Assembly (NCBI RefSeq): GCF_000316575.1
Contig: NC_019682.1
Coordinates: 6,497,501-6,561,500 of the forward strand
Direction: 5' to 3'
DNA from: Calothrix sp. PCC 7507
GTDB lineage: Bacteria; Cyanobacteriota; Cyanobacteriia; Cyanobacteriales; Nostocaceae
DNA length: 64,000 nucleotides
The position numbers were made by a program, and so were the translations under genes. Positions 53,704 through 62,143 of the stretch are shown one piece after another (within the stretch, counting starts at the first letter, position 1; every line of letters begins with the position of its first letter). The notes under the pieces were generated by a model. The model ran no database searches. It was not told where the DNA came from and saw only the letters and a program-made list of their open reading frames with translations.

Positions 53704-54971
53704 ATTAATTACGAAACCGACAATTTATTATTTTTAATCCTTGCAAATAAAACAGAGTCAAAATTAAATCAGTGAACAGTTATCATCGAACTGCTCAGTA
53801 ACCACCCCGACTGTAGCAATATCTCACAGAGGGAACCCATCACTTTGAGGATACTGCTGGCGAATCAGGACTCAGACCCCTCAATGCTGATCCACACAGA
53901 ACTCTCACACAGCCCGACATATCGCCCACACCCTAGAAGGGTGGGGCTACTGATACAAAGACTGCAACAGCAGGCTAGAGAAATTTAGCCTTGAAAAGCA
54001 AGGCTACCCTGCCTTAAGCCGCTGCGCGTCTATGTTTGATTAGCCGCACCCTTCTAGTAGTCTGTCAGGGTTGAAATGAGGGACTGTAGTGTGAGCGTCT
54101 CGCTCACGCGGGCTTTTCGGCCCGCACTACCAAAAACCCCTCAAAACAAAATTGACAAACCACTAGGGTGAAGGCGGGATTGTGGGATAAGCGAGGGGTC
54201 TGACACCCTATTCCCCAACAGCATCCTTTTAGAGGTGGAGGACTCTGGCTACCAACTGATAACTGATCAGCGACTGCGGCATTTAAGTTGCATATTTCAT
54301 CGTGTAGACCGTTAACTGTCAACTGTCAACAGTCAACAAAAAAACGATTGATTGTGCAATGAATCAGCGTTTTAGCTTAACTGATAACTGTCTCTCAGAT
54401 TATTCAGTCTATAACTTATTGGAGGAGTTTTTTTAGCTTTGTGTCAAAAAGCTACATATTAACTCTTAAAAATCGCATTTAAGGTACAACGCTACCAATG
54501 CGTTGTTTTGGCTTCATATACCTCGTTTTATGGCGTATTTTTATTTACCAGTATATTGCTGAAAACTCAGGATGCATTTACTCCCCATCCAATTGATAAA
54601 CCTTTAAATAAGCTTGATTCATCAATAGCTCCTACAAAAATTATACTCGGAATTGGCAACAACTTCATCAATTGTTATCCGCAGGATGAAGTTAAATTTA
54701 ATTTTCGGTGTAAGTACTTATTCTTATCAGTTCAAAGAGAACAAGAAAACCTAAATAAGTGTATTCACTCTAGGCAATTATTTGATTTCTTCATTAAGTT
54801 TGCATAGAGATTATGACTTATACCAATTTTGTCAAAAGAAGGCGACAGATAAATTCGTAGAGGCGGGGTTTACCCAACCTTGATGACAATCCATGTGTCG
54901 CCAAAATTTGACTCACTTTGAACAGGAATTGCCAATATATCTAGCAAAAAGCAGTATTAACAAATACAGTT
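53704..54971. other. Long intergenic region with repeats
   Basis: No supported gene in 1.27 kb. Visible structures: CACCCTAGAAGGGTGGGGCT near 53930, CTTGAAAAGCAAGG near 53991, GAGCGTCTCGCTCACGCGGGC near 54090-54113, and the second copy of the 34.7 kb repeat at 54271-54342. A 99-codon open frame at 54508-54807 begins at TTG without a ribosome binding site and resembles no family. The 150 bases before 54972 should hold the promoter of the propeller protein. Confidence 0.5.
54271..54342. repeat. Dispersed repeat copy 2 (first copy at 34745)
   Basis: GCGACTGCGGCATTTAAGTT and the following GCATATTTCATCGTGTAGACC match the 34745 copy with a few substitutions. The same TGTCAACTGTCAACAGTCAAC short tandem tail follows. 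Confidence 0.7.
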
Positions 54972-57176
54972 ATGACAGACAACATTCTGAATTTCATAGA
55001 ATTTAAAAAAGACGGCATAGATGGTGTTGATGGACTTGCTGGTTCTTGGTCTGTAACTGTCAGCCCTGATGGCAAATTCCTTTATGCCGCTGGTTCTAAG
55101 GACTCAGCGGTAGCAGTATTTAAGCGGAATCCAGATACAGGCAAGTTGAGTTTTGTTGAAGTTCAAAAAGATGGTGTAGGGGGAGTTGATGGACTTAATT
55201 ATGTCACCTCCGTCACTGTCAGCCCTGACGGTAAATTCCTCTATGCATCTGGATTTGGTGACTCAGCGGTAGCAGTATTTAAGCGGAATCCAGATACAGG
55301 CAAGTTGAGTTTTGTTGAAGTTCAAAAAAATAATGTAGGGGGTATTACTGGGCTTTTCAGCGTTGACTATGTCACCGTCAGCCCCGATAATAAATTTCTC
55401 TATACTGCTGCATATAATGACTCAGCGGTGGCAGTGTTTCAGCGGAATACAGATACAGGCCAACTAAGTTTTGTCGAAGTTAAAAAAAATGGCATAGCGG
55501 GTATCACTGGGCTGGGACAGGTCTCTTCCATCACTGTTAGTCCCGACAACAATTTCCTCTATACAACTGGATTAAATGACTCAGCAGTGGCGGTGTTTAA
55601 ACGGGATGCAACCACAGGTAAGTTGAGTTTTGTCGAAGTTAAAAAAGACGGCGTAGGCGGTGTTGATGGACTTGGTGGTGTCTTCTCTGCCACCATCAGT
55701 CCCGATGGTCAATACCTCTATGCTGCTGGATATTATGACTCAGCAGTGGCGGTGTTTAAACGGGATAAAACCACAGGCAAGTTGAGTTTTGTCGAAGTTA
55801 AAAAAGATGGTGTAGGGGGTGTTGATGGGCTTGGTGGTGCGTTCTCTGTCACCATCAGCCCCGATGGTAAATATGTCTATGCAGCGGGACGCATTGACTC
55901 AGCAGTCGCGATGTTTGCACGGGATGCAAACACAGGTAAGTTGAGTTTCCTGAAAGTGCAAAAAGATGGCGTAGGCAGTGTTGACGGGCTGGCTGATGCC
56001 TACTCTGTCACCCTCAGCCCAGATGGTAAATACCTCTATGCGGCAGGACGAAATGACTCGGCGGTGGCAGTCTTTAATACCGCGCCCCAGAATGAGAATA
56101 ATATTGCTCCGACTACTCTACTAGCAAAGTTGGCGATCGCTAATACTTTGTCTGAAAATGAGACTAATACAGCTACACTCACAAAGCTGGACACTGAGGA
56201 CATCTTTACTATCAAAAATAACTTTGAAGATAGTAAAGCAAAACTCTCAGTTAAAATTCAAAGCAACACTGCTCAATTGGTGAATCAACTGTCTGTATTT
56301 ACAGTTGATGATGCCCAAGGTACGATTGACGGTATCGTCCCTGGTGCAGTAGGCTACACAGAAAAGGCTCTCCAGCGTTCAAAGGTGATTTTCTCGCCAA
56401 TTGCCAATTTGCCTGATGGTTTTAATCCTACTGACCTGACAAGCTTACTAGAGTTTGAGTCTGGGGCAAACCTCAGATTCTACTTGGTACGCAACAGCAC
56501 TACTGAAGAGGTGCTGTCTGGAAAAACCCCCTTGTCTGATGTACTGTTTCTCAACGAGGGAGTTGCAGAAGATGACGGGTTCTCTCTTAACTTCCAGGAT
56601 TTAGTAGTGAAAATTCAAGCCACAAATCAAGCATTACCTTTGGGTACAGGTTTACAAGGGCAGCAACAAGGTGAATTAATTGATTTACGGGGTGTGACAC
56701 AATCAGTAACGGCTGAGTTCATTGTCAATAGAGAGGCTGCATACGACAACTTTGTCGGCTTCTATGCAGTAGCTGATGAGAACGGTGGTATTGATACTAA
56801 TGGTGATGGTATCGCAGATGTTCTCGTTGGGCAGGCTGGTTACACCGAAGCTGCTGTGAGTCAGCGTGTTGCGGGTATTGACTTGACAGTGAATAACCAA
56901 GGTACAGCAACTTACACTGGCACTTTCGAGGCTGATTCTTTGTTTGCACCATTTATTATTGCTAATGGTAGACCCGATGCAATTCTTGATAGTGATCCCA
57001 ACAACAATCCAGATGTTTACTTCTCTTTCTTAGGTGCTAACACTGATCAAGCATCTCACATTCGTTTATTGGGAAGTAACACCTTTGGTTTTGAAGACTT
57101 AGTCAATGGCGGGAACCAAGATTACAATGATTTCATTGTGCGGATTAACTTGAGTGTGAATAACCCCACTACCTGA
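54972..57176 (+). CDS. Seven-bladed beta-propeller with C-terminal DUF4114 domain
   Basis: The 734-residue protein begins with seven highly similar 53-residue repeats (residues 8-378), each FVEVxKDGVGGVDGL ... SPDGKFLYAAG ... DSAVAVFKRNxDTGKLS, as in lactonase-type (6-phosphogluconolactonase-like) propellers. The C-terminal part (about 430-730) contains two related segments (PGAVGYTEKALQR and VGQAGYTEAAVSQR) and ends with FAPFIIANG ... HIRLLGSNTFGFEDLVNGGNQDYNDFIV, the DUF4114 signature with a calcium-loop-like Asp/Asn-rich region. No N-terminal signal is present, so any export would use another route such as type I secretion. Likely surface or extracellular; enzymatic activity is not evident. 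Confidence 0.82.
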   Translation: MTDNILNFIEFKKDGIDGVDGLAGSWSVTVSPDGKFLYAAGSKDSAVAVFKRNPDTGKLSFVEVQKDGVGGVDGLNYVTSVTVSPDGKFLYASGFGDSAVAVFKRNPDTGKLSFVEVQKNNVGGITGLFSVDYVTVSPDNKFLYTAAYNDSAVAVFQRNTDTGQLSFVEVKKNGIAGITGLGQVSSITVSPDNNFLYTTGLNDSAVAVFKRDATTGKLSFVEVKKDGVGGVDGLGGVFSATISPDGQYLYAAGYYDSAVAVFKRDKTTGKLSFVEVKKDGVGGVDGLGGAFSVTISPDGKYVYAAGRIDSAVAMFARDANTGKLSFLKVQKDGVGSVDGLADAYSVTLSPDGKYLYAAGRNDSAVAVFNTAPQNENNIAPTTLLAKLAIANTLSENETNTATLTKLDTEDIFTIKNNFEDSKAKLSVKIQSNTAQLVNQLSVFTVDDAQGTIDGIVPGAVGYTEKALQRSKVIFSPIANLPDGFNPTDLTSLLEFESGANLRFYLVRNSTTEEVLSGKTPLSDVLFLNEGVAEDDGFSLNFQDLVVKIQATNQALPLGTGLQGQQQGELIDLRGVTQSVTAEFIVNREAAYDNFVGFYAVADENGGIDTNGDGIADVLVGQAGYTEAAVSQRVAGIDLTVNNQGTATYTGTFEADSLFAPFIIANGRPDAILDSDPNNNPDVYFSFLGANTDQASHIRLLGSNTFGFEDLVNGGNQDYNDFIVRINLSVNNPTT
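54993..56105 (+). repeat. Seven in-frame 159-bp repeats encoding propeller blades
   Basis: The blade-coding units share long stretches of DNA sequence, for example GACTCAGCGGTAGCAGTATT and CAGGCAAGTTGAGTTTTGT recurring unit after unit. This is far more similarity than protein constraint alone would need. It implies recent duplication or gene conversion of blades. Confidence 0.85.
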
Positions 57177-57181
57177 CATAT

Positions 57182-57299
57182 TATACCATGTCCGGTGAAA
57201 GACTGATCATGAAGACTGCAAGGGAGCAGGGGGGAGAAAGAGTTTTCAGGTTTTTGCACAGATGCGGGATTCATAATTAATCAGCCGGACATGATATTA
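57182..57299. repeat. Long inverted repeat at convergent gene ends
   Basis: The left arm (57182-57213, TATACCATGTCCGG then AAGACTGATCATGAA) and right arm (57270-57299, TTCATAATTAATCAG then CCGGACATGATAT) pair over about 30 bases with some mismatches. It lies between the propeller gene and aroE, which converge, and may serve as a bidirectional terminator or be a small MITE. Confidence 0.6.
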
Positions 57300-58202
57300 C
57301 ATGTCTAAACCTAGATGTTTTCGCAGCGCCTGACGCATAACATCTACAGGTATAGCCTCCCTTTGCAACCAGATTTTTAAAGCAGCTACTCCTTGTTGGA
57401 CTAGCATTTCCAAGCCATCAATTGTAATTGCACCTTGTTTTTGTGCTTGTTGGAGAAATTGCGTTGGCTGAGGAATATAGATTAAATCGTAGGCGATCGC
57501 ATTCGGTGATAAGCTTGACATCTCCTCTGCACTCAAAGGTGAATCATTAATTTTGGGATACATCCCTATCGGGGTTGTGTTTACGAGTAGGTCTGCTTGG
57601 GGAATCAGTTTGGGGAGTTCTAGCCATTCATGGACTTGCAAATTCTCATTTAGTGGCGAATTACTCCAACTATTGCGGAATGCTGTTAATTTCTCGTGGT
57701 TGCGCCCCACAATATGAATTTCTGCAAAACCCAACTGATGACAACCGGCTACAACTGCTCTCGCAGCACCGCCATTACCTAAAATTACTGCTATCTTCTG
57801 ACTCCAATCTTGGTGATATGTTGTTTGCAAAGGGACGATAAATCCTTCTACATCCGTGTTTGTCCCTACCCATTGATTATTTTGGCGAGTAACAGTGTTA
57901 ACAGCCCCTACAGATTGAGCAAGTGGTGAAATTTCTGAGAGTAGGGGTATAATTGCTTGCTTGTGAGGGATTGTCACATTAAAGCCGACAACTCCAACAG
58001 CAGCAAAACCTGCGATCGCTACTGCTAAATTCTGTGGTTCTATAGGAAAAGGGAGATAAACATAGTCTAGTCCCAGTTGGGCGATGTCTTCTACCATCTG
58101 CGCTAACGCTGCATTATGCATCAATGGCGACAGTGAATGTTCCACCGGATGCCCAATCACCCCTAAAATCTTAGTCTTGCCTGTAATTAATGGTTTTGTC
58201 AT
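57297..58202 (-). CDS. aroE: Shikimate dehydrogenase
   Basis: AroE reduces 3-dehydroshikimate to shikimate with NADPH. The 301-residue protein has the shikimate-binding motif GHPVEHSLSPLMHN (S23, S25), the catalytic pair K81 (NVTIPHK) and D117 (TNTDVEGF), and the Rossmann motif GNGGAARAVV. C-terminal features are TTPIGMYP and YDLIYIPQPTQFLQQA...DGLEMLVQQG. Length is slightly above the 270-290 usual for the family, through small insertions. It is monocistronic and divergent from the alpha/beta hydrolase (68 bases between starts). Confidence 0.95.
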   Translation of the reverse strand: MTKPLITGKTKILGVIGHPVEHSLSPLMHNAALAQMVEDIAQLGLDYVYLPFPIEPQNLAVAIAGFAAVGVVGFNVTIPHKQAIIPLLSEISPLAQSVGAVNTVTRQNNQWVGTNTDVEGFIVPLQTTYHQDWSQKIAVILGNGGAARAVVAGCHQLGFAEIHIVGRNHEKLTAFRNSWSNSPLNENLQVHEWLELPKLIPQADLLVNTTPIGMYPKINDSPLSAEEMSSLSPNAIAYDLIYIPQPTQFLQQAQKQGAITIDGLEMLVQQGVAALKIWLQREAIPVDVMRQALRKHLGLDM

Positions 58203-58270
58203 TTATCCCCCATTCCCCATTCCCAATACTAGCTACAATTATTAACAGCTACTTAACATTTCTTTAGAAT

Positions 58271-59206
58271 ATGCAGGCAACTACCGCCTCCTCTACAACC
58301 TCGCTTCCTGGTCAATATTGGCAGTGGCGAGGGCATAATGTTTACTATGTACGAGCCGGAGAGAAACAACCGCAACGTCCACCCTTGTTGTTGGTGCATG
58401 GCTTTGGAGCTTCTACAGACCACTGGCGCAAGAATATCACAGGACTAAATCAGGATTTCGAGGTATTTGCGATCGATTTATTAGGGTTTGGACGCTCCGC
58501 CAAGCCTAAGCTACAGTATAGCGGCGACTTATGGCGTGACCAACTCAATGATTTTATCAGTGAGGTGATTGGTCAAAAAACAGTATTAGCAGGTAACTCC
58601 CTTGGTGGCTATGCTTCCTTATGTGTTGCTGCACAACATCCTGATAGCACAGCGGGTTTAGTTTTGCTTAATAGTGCGGGACCTTTTAGCACTCCACAAC
58701 CGACATCAGAACCGGAAGCTTTACAATCACAAATTCAGCCTCCCAAAGAATCCTCTGGATTACAGAAGCTACTGGGTAATAGTGTTAAGTGGATGTTTCA
58801 ACAACCTTTAGCCCAATTTCTCTTATTTCAATATGTGCGACAACGTTGGGTGATTCGCCAAACCCTAGAAAAAGTTTATCTTGACAAGAGCGCAATTACA
58901 GACCAGTTAGTAGAAGAAATTTATCGTCCTGCTTACGACGCTGGTGCTTTAGATGTGTTTGTTTCAGTTTTTAGCACTCCTCAAGGAGAAAAAGTTGATG
59001 TGCTATTGAGGCAATTAACTTGTTCCTTATTACTATTATGGGGTGAAGCTGATCCTTGGATGAATTGTCGGGAACGTTCCCAAAAGTTCCGGCAATATTA
59101 TCCGGAACTAAAAGAATATTTTCTCACGGCGGGTCATTGTCCCCACGATGAAGTACCGAATCAGGTAAACTCACTTTTACGTGATTGGGTATTGTCTATC
59201 AATTAG
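58271..59206 (+). CDS. Alpha/beta hydrolase
   Basis: The 311-residue protein is a complete alpha/beta hydrolase. The oxyanion motif is LLLVHGFGASTDHW, the nucleophile elbow G-N-S110-L-G-G, the acid D261 (LWGEADPW) and the base H289 (TAGHCPHDE). FAIDLLGFGRSAKPK is the usual strand-4 motif. A cap domain spans about 140-225. The closest general type is the HFGAST-containing plant/cyanobacterial hydrolases related to pheophytinase, but substrate cannot be assigned. It is divergent from aroE and followed by a terminator hairpin. Confidence 0.85.
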   Translation: MQATTASSTTSLPGQYWQWRGHNVYYVRAGEKQPQRPPLLLVHGFGASTDHWRKNITGLNQDFEVFAIDLLGFGRSAKPKLQYSGDLWRDQLNDFISEVIGQKTVLAGNSLGGYASLCVAAQHPDSTAGLVLLNSAGPFSTPQPTSEPEALQSQIQPPKESSGLQKLLGNSVKWMFQQPLAQFLLFQYVRQRWVIRQTLEKVYLDKSAITDQLVEEIYRPAYDAGALDVFVSVFSTPQGEKVDVLLRQLTCSLLLLWGEADPWMNCRERSQKFRQYYPELKEYFLTAGHCPHDEVPNQVNSLLRDWVLSIN

Positions 59207-59235
59207 AGCAACCTCATTAAAATGTTTAAAAGCAT

Positions 59236-59268
59236 AGATTCTCGACTTCTGAGAGAAGTCGGGAATCT
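59236..59268. terminator. Bidirectional terminator hairpin
   Basis: AGATTCTCGACTTCT (59236-59250) pairs with AGAAGTCGGGAATCT (59254-59268) around a three-base loop with G-U or single mismatches. It lies between the convergent ends of the alpha/beta hydrolase and the EF-hand lipoprotein. Confidence 0.75.
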
Positions 59269-59284
59269 GATTATTATCCCTAGT

Positions 59285-60013
59285 TCAATTTTGGGTTCCA
59301 TCAAAAGTAGTTTTCTTAACTTCTTGCTCTAGTTGGTCGCTAATAATCTCAGTACCTATTTCCGGCTTATCCAAGTTGACTCTAACAAAATTTGTCTGGT
59401 CTTTTTCTGTAAATTTCTTGTCATTATCAGAGTCTTTGATAATTTTTAAGAAAATGGCATTTTGACTGGAGACAACAACCCAATTGATAATTTGGGTATT
59501 GTTTGGGGTAATTTGTTGGAGATTCTTACCTGATAAATCAGAGAGATAGCCAATAATGGCATCTCTTTCATTAAGTTTTTTATCTCCATTGGTATCTTGA
59601 TCTAGAATTCTATACAACCAAAATCTTGTGTTTGGTTTACCCGCTGATTTTGTCTCCACTAAATCGAAAGAATTTATAATAGCTTTTTTATTTAATAAAA
59701 GATGAGTATCTCCATCTGGTTTATGGTAAAAAATAATGTTAGATAATTTACCATATTTAGTATCATAACGTGAAAGATTAAAGTTAGTTTCATCCTTTTT
59801 ACGTGGTTCTGTGAGATTAACTGGAATCATCAAATAATCTGACTGTGCTTTAATGATTAAGTCACCATAATCTATCTCTGCCTCTGGCTGCGGCTTTTCA
59901 GTAGCATTTGCATTCGTTTGTTGTGTATTTCTAGCAAGTTTTGCATCACACGACAAAGAAATTATAGATATTATTGTAGCTAAAACAATTTTCTTTAAAC
60001 AACTATTATTCAT
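59285..60013 (-). CDS. Lipoprotein with EF-hand-like calcium loops
   Basis: This 242-residue protein has a lipoprotein signal (KKIVLATIISIISLSC, cysteine at residue 22). Two calcium-loop patterns are visible: D-x-D-x-N-x-D-x-x-L (DQDTNGDKKLNERD, about 145-158) and D-S-D-N-D-K-K-F-T-E-K-D (about 197-208). Both match the Dx[DN]x[DN]G-type loop of EF-hands or dockerins. The remainder is mixed alpha/beta (GDLIIKAQSDYLMIPVNLTEPRKKDE, INWVVVSSQNAIFLKIIKDSD). Calcium binding at the periplasmic or outer surface is inference. No operon partner. Confidence 0.7.
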   Translation of the reverse strand: MNNSCLKKIVLATIISIISLSCDAKLARNTQQTNANATEKPQPEAEIDYGDLIIKAQSDYLMIPVNLTEPRKKDETNFNLSRYDTKYGKLSNIIFYHKPDGDTHLLLNKKAIINSFDLVETKSAGKPNTRFWLYRILDQDTNGDKKLNERDAIIGYLSDLSGKNLQQITPNNTQIINWVVVSSQNAIFLKIIKDSDNDKKFTEKDQTNFVRVNLDKPEIGTEIISDQLEQEVKKTTFDGTQN

Positions 60014-61208
60014 TATTGAAATCTCCCAGCTAAATATATTACTGTCTTATTTTATTCCCTGCTGGAAAATCTCCCAGATTCATGTTTGAGTATGTTGTAA
60101 GAAGGTGGGCGTAAATAAAGTTAATTAGTATACGCATAGCGTCTCCGAGAGGAGAGGGTCGTCATTTATCCTCACTTTTAAAGTTCTGATGCCTGCGGCA
60201 ACCCCTCCGGTGTACGGAGGTTTCCTCCAATCAGACTTTGCACTTTGTCATTTATATAAAATAATCTCACTAATCAAGTATAAATTAAAAAAAGTAATAT
60301 AAAAGCCGAAAACCTGGTCAGATGTGACCAGGTTCGCTCAAGTTTGGAGGTTTCAAATTTTTAGACGTGTTAACTAGTTGGAATCAACAAATAGGGTGGA
60401 TATAACAACTAGTAAACTCAGCATTTTTTGTTTTTCCGCTTTGGGATTTGGCTTAATCTTTTTTGAAAAGATTGTGTGCCACTTTAAAATCATTATGCTG
60501 AAATTTACCTGGGTTGATGACGGGGGACACTGAGTCATTACCCATTTAGTTTAGATTGTGCTTTGTTTGGTGTCCTACTTATTAACTTACCACCTCATAT
60601 CAGCAGTCACTAACTATTATTTACCAAAGTTGATGTTTTGTTAGATTTTGCAATATTGAAAGCTAGAGATACCTGAATTCTACCCTTTGGGAAACGGGTG
60701 CGTCCCAGTTTTTATAAACGCCCATAGGAACCAGTAGCCTGGGGCTATAAATACGAAGCCTGCTGACCCAGACTATGAGTGTTTATAGCCTGGGTCAGCA
60801 GGCATTGTTCGTGTAGCAATACCCTAAAAGGGTATTGATTAAAAAAGTGGGATGCTTCCTCGGTAAACCGCTTTGCATCTACGTTTGTCCTCCGGCTTCG
60901 GTTAAAACTTCTCTTATAGCGGTTCTCGGTCGGATGCAATACAATCCGAGGGCAGGAAAACCCAGCCCCTTGTATCTTAAATAGAAGAGCCAAGGAATCA
61001 AGTCCGTAGCTTTGACTTTGTTGAAATTATTTGCACAACGATTACTTGAGCGCGGCAAGGTCAAAATGTAAGTCCTTGGTGCTGTTATGCGTAAGCTCTT
61101 GCATTTTGCTTTTGCGATTTTAAAATCCCAAAAGCCTTTTGACCCTGATTATCTCGCTCATGCCTCTTGACGAATCAAGACAGTATCTACAGGCTTTGTG
61201 ATTTTCAA
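60014..61208. other. Long intergenic region with several hairpins
   Basis: No supported gene in 1.2 kb. Structures seen: GCATAGCGTCTCCGAGAGGAG near 60135; GTGTACGGAGGTTTCC near 60211; AAACCTGGTCAGATGTGACCAGGTT near 60310-60334; GCCTGCTGACCCAG / CTGGGTCAGCAGGC at 60758-60803; and one end of an ATAGCGGTTCTCG element near 60916. Two short minus-strand ORFs at 60745-61064 run through these repeats and are rejected. Confidence 0.5.
60758..60803. repeat. Perfect 14-bp inverted repeat
   Basis: GCCTGCTGACCCAG (60758-60771) and CTGGGTCAGCAGGC (60790-60803) are exact complements with an 18-base loop. A GGCTATAAAT before it and GTTTATAGCC in the loop allow an alternative pairing, so the region could switch between two folds. 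Confidence 0.65.
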
Positions 61209-61919
61209 CTATTTCGCCCTTGGTTCTAAAACGATTTGCAAGCCTGATTTATCGACATGATAAGTCCAAGATTGCGCCTTCACCTTGACAATCACTTCCC
61301 ACCCTTCGATAGGTTTGTAAATCTGGGCGCAGATTTCGCCAAAGTTGAATTCACAAGCATTACCAAAAGTTTGAAATTTAACGTCAGTGATTTTTAAACT
61401 AGCAATTGCCACCCCGGAACGCTTGGCAGCATCCGTTAAAATTGTATTGGCGATCGCTTTTGGTAGTTGAGTATTAGCTGCTAGGTTAATCTGAGGATCT
61501 AAAATGATTTGCGAGCCAGATTTATTCACATGATAAGTCCAAGATTGCGCCTTCACATTGACAATCACTTCCCAACCTTCGATGGGTTTATATTCCCTGG
61601 TACAAACTTCACCAAAATTAAAAATGCAGGGATTTGCAAAAGTTTCTGGGATGATTTCCGTGATTTTCAATTTAGCAATTTTTAACCCAGAACGCTTTGA
61701 GGCGTCACGTAGTATATTTCGAGAAATATCTCTCGGTAGCTTTTGAGAGTTTTGGGACAGTTGATTTTGTTCTGTAGTCGGAGCAGCTGTACTAGGACTT
61801 TTGTCAGTCAATCCAATTCCACAAGATAGTAAGCTCGTTAATGTTAGGGTCAATATCACCCCTCTAGAAAGCTTGCAGAGGTTGTCGATGAAAGGCGATC
61901 GCTTAATCAGAGAGTTCAT
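61209..61919 (-). CDS. Lipoprotein with internally duplicated domain
   Basis: This 236-residue protein has a lipobox LTSLLSC (cysteine at residue 33) and two tandem copies of a domain of about 85 residues. Both copies contain (N/I)xL(R/T)DA(S/A)KRSG(L/V)xIA(K/S)LKIT(E/D), F(A/G)N(P/A)C(I/E)FNFGE(V/I)C, YKPIEGWEVIV(N/K)VKAQSWTYHV(N/D)KSG and QI(I/V)L(D/E)P. Each copy has a pair of cysteines that could form a disulfide. The QSWTYHVDKSG ending resembles the C-termini of cyanobacterial small secreted proteins of unknown role. DNA similarity between the halves is high, so the duplication is recent. Confidence 0.75.
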   Translation of the reverse strand: MNSLIKRSPFIDNLCKLSRGVILTLTLTSLLSCGIGLTDKSPSTAAPTTEQNQLSQNSQKLPRDISRNILRDASKRSGLKIAKLKITEIIPETFANPCIFNFGEVCTREYKPIEGWEVIVNVKAQSWTYHVNKSGSQIILDPQINLAANTQLPKAIANTILTDAAKRSGVAIASLKITDVKFQTFGNACEFNFGEICAQIYKPIEGWEVIVKVKAQSWTYHVDKSGLQIVLEPRAK

Positions 61920-62090
61920 AGCATTCTATTGGGAAAATTGAATAGCTGATATTTGATATGACGCTACATTTTCAATCCAGTTTCTCTGCCATCAATTCCG
62001 GAAATGCCTACCATATCCCACCAATCATGTCAATATTAGCTTGTGAGCGGTCTTTCAACTCAGCACTCTTCATTGATAATGGGCTGTGAT

Positions 62091-62119
62091 CTCCCCGACT
62101 TCTTGAAGAAGTCGGGGAG
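62091..62119. terminator. GC-rich terminator-like hairpin
   Basis: CTCCCCGACTTC (62091-62102) pairs with GAAGTCGGGGAG (62108-62119) around a short loop. It lies just after the stop of the minus-strand PLP enzyme gene and before the lipoprotein gene on the same strand. Confidence 0.7.
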
Positions 62120-62143
62120 CTGAACACCACTAACCCTGTAAAA

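Noticed and set aside
54508-54807. 99-codon ORF upstream of the propeller gene
   Set aside because: TTG start, no ribosome binding site and no recognisable domain; AT-rich chance frame is more likely.
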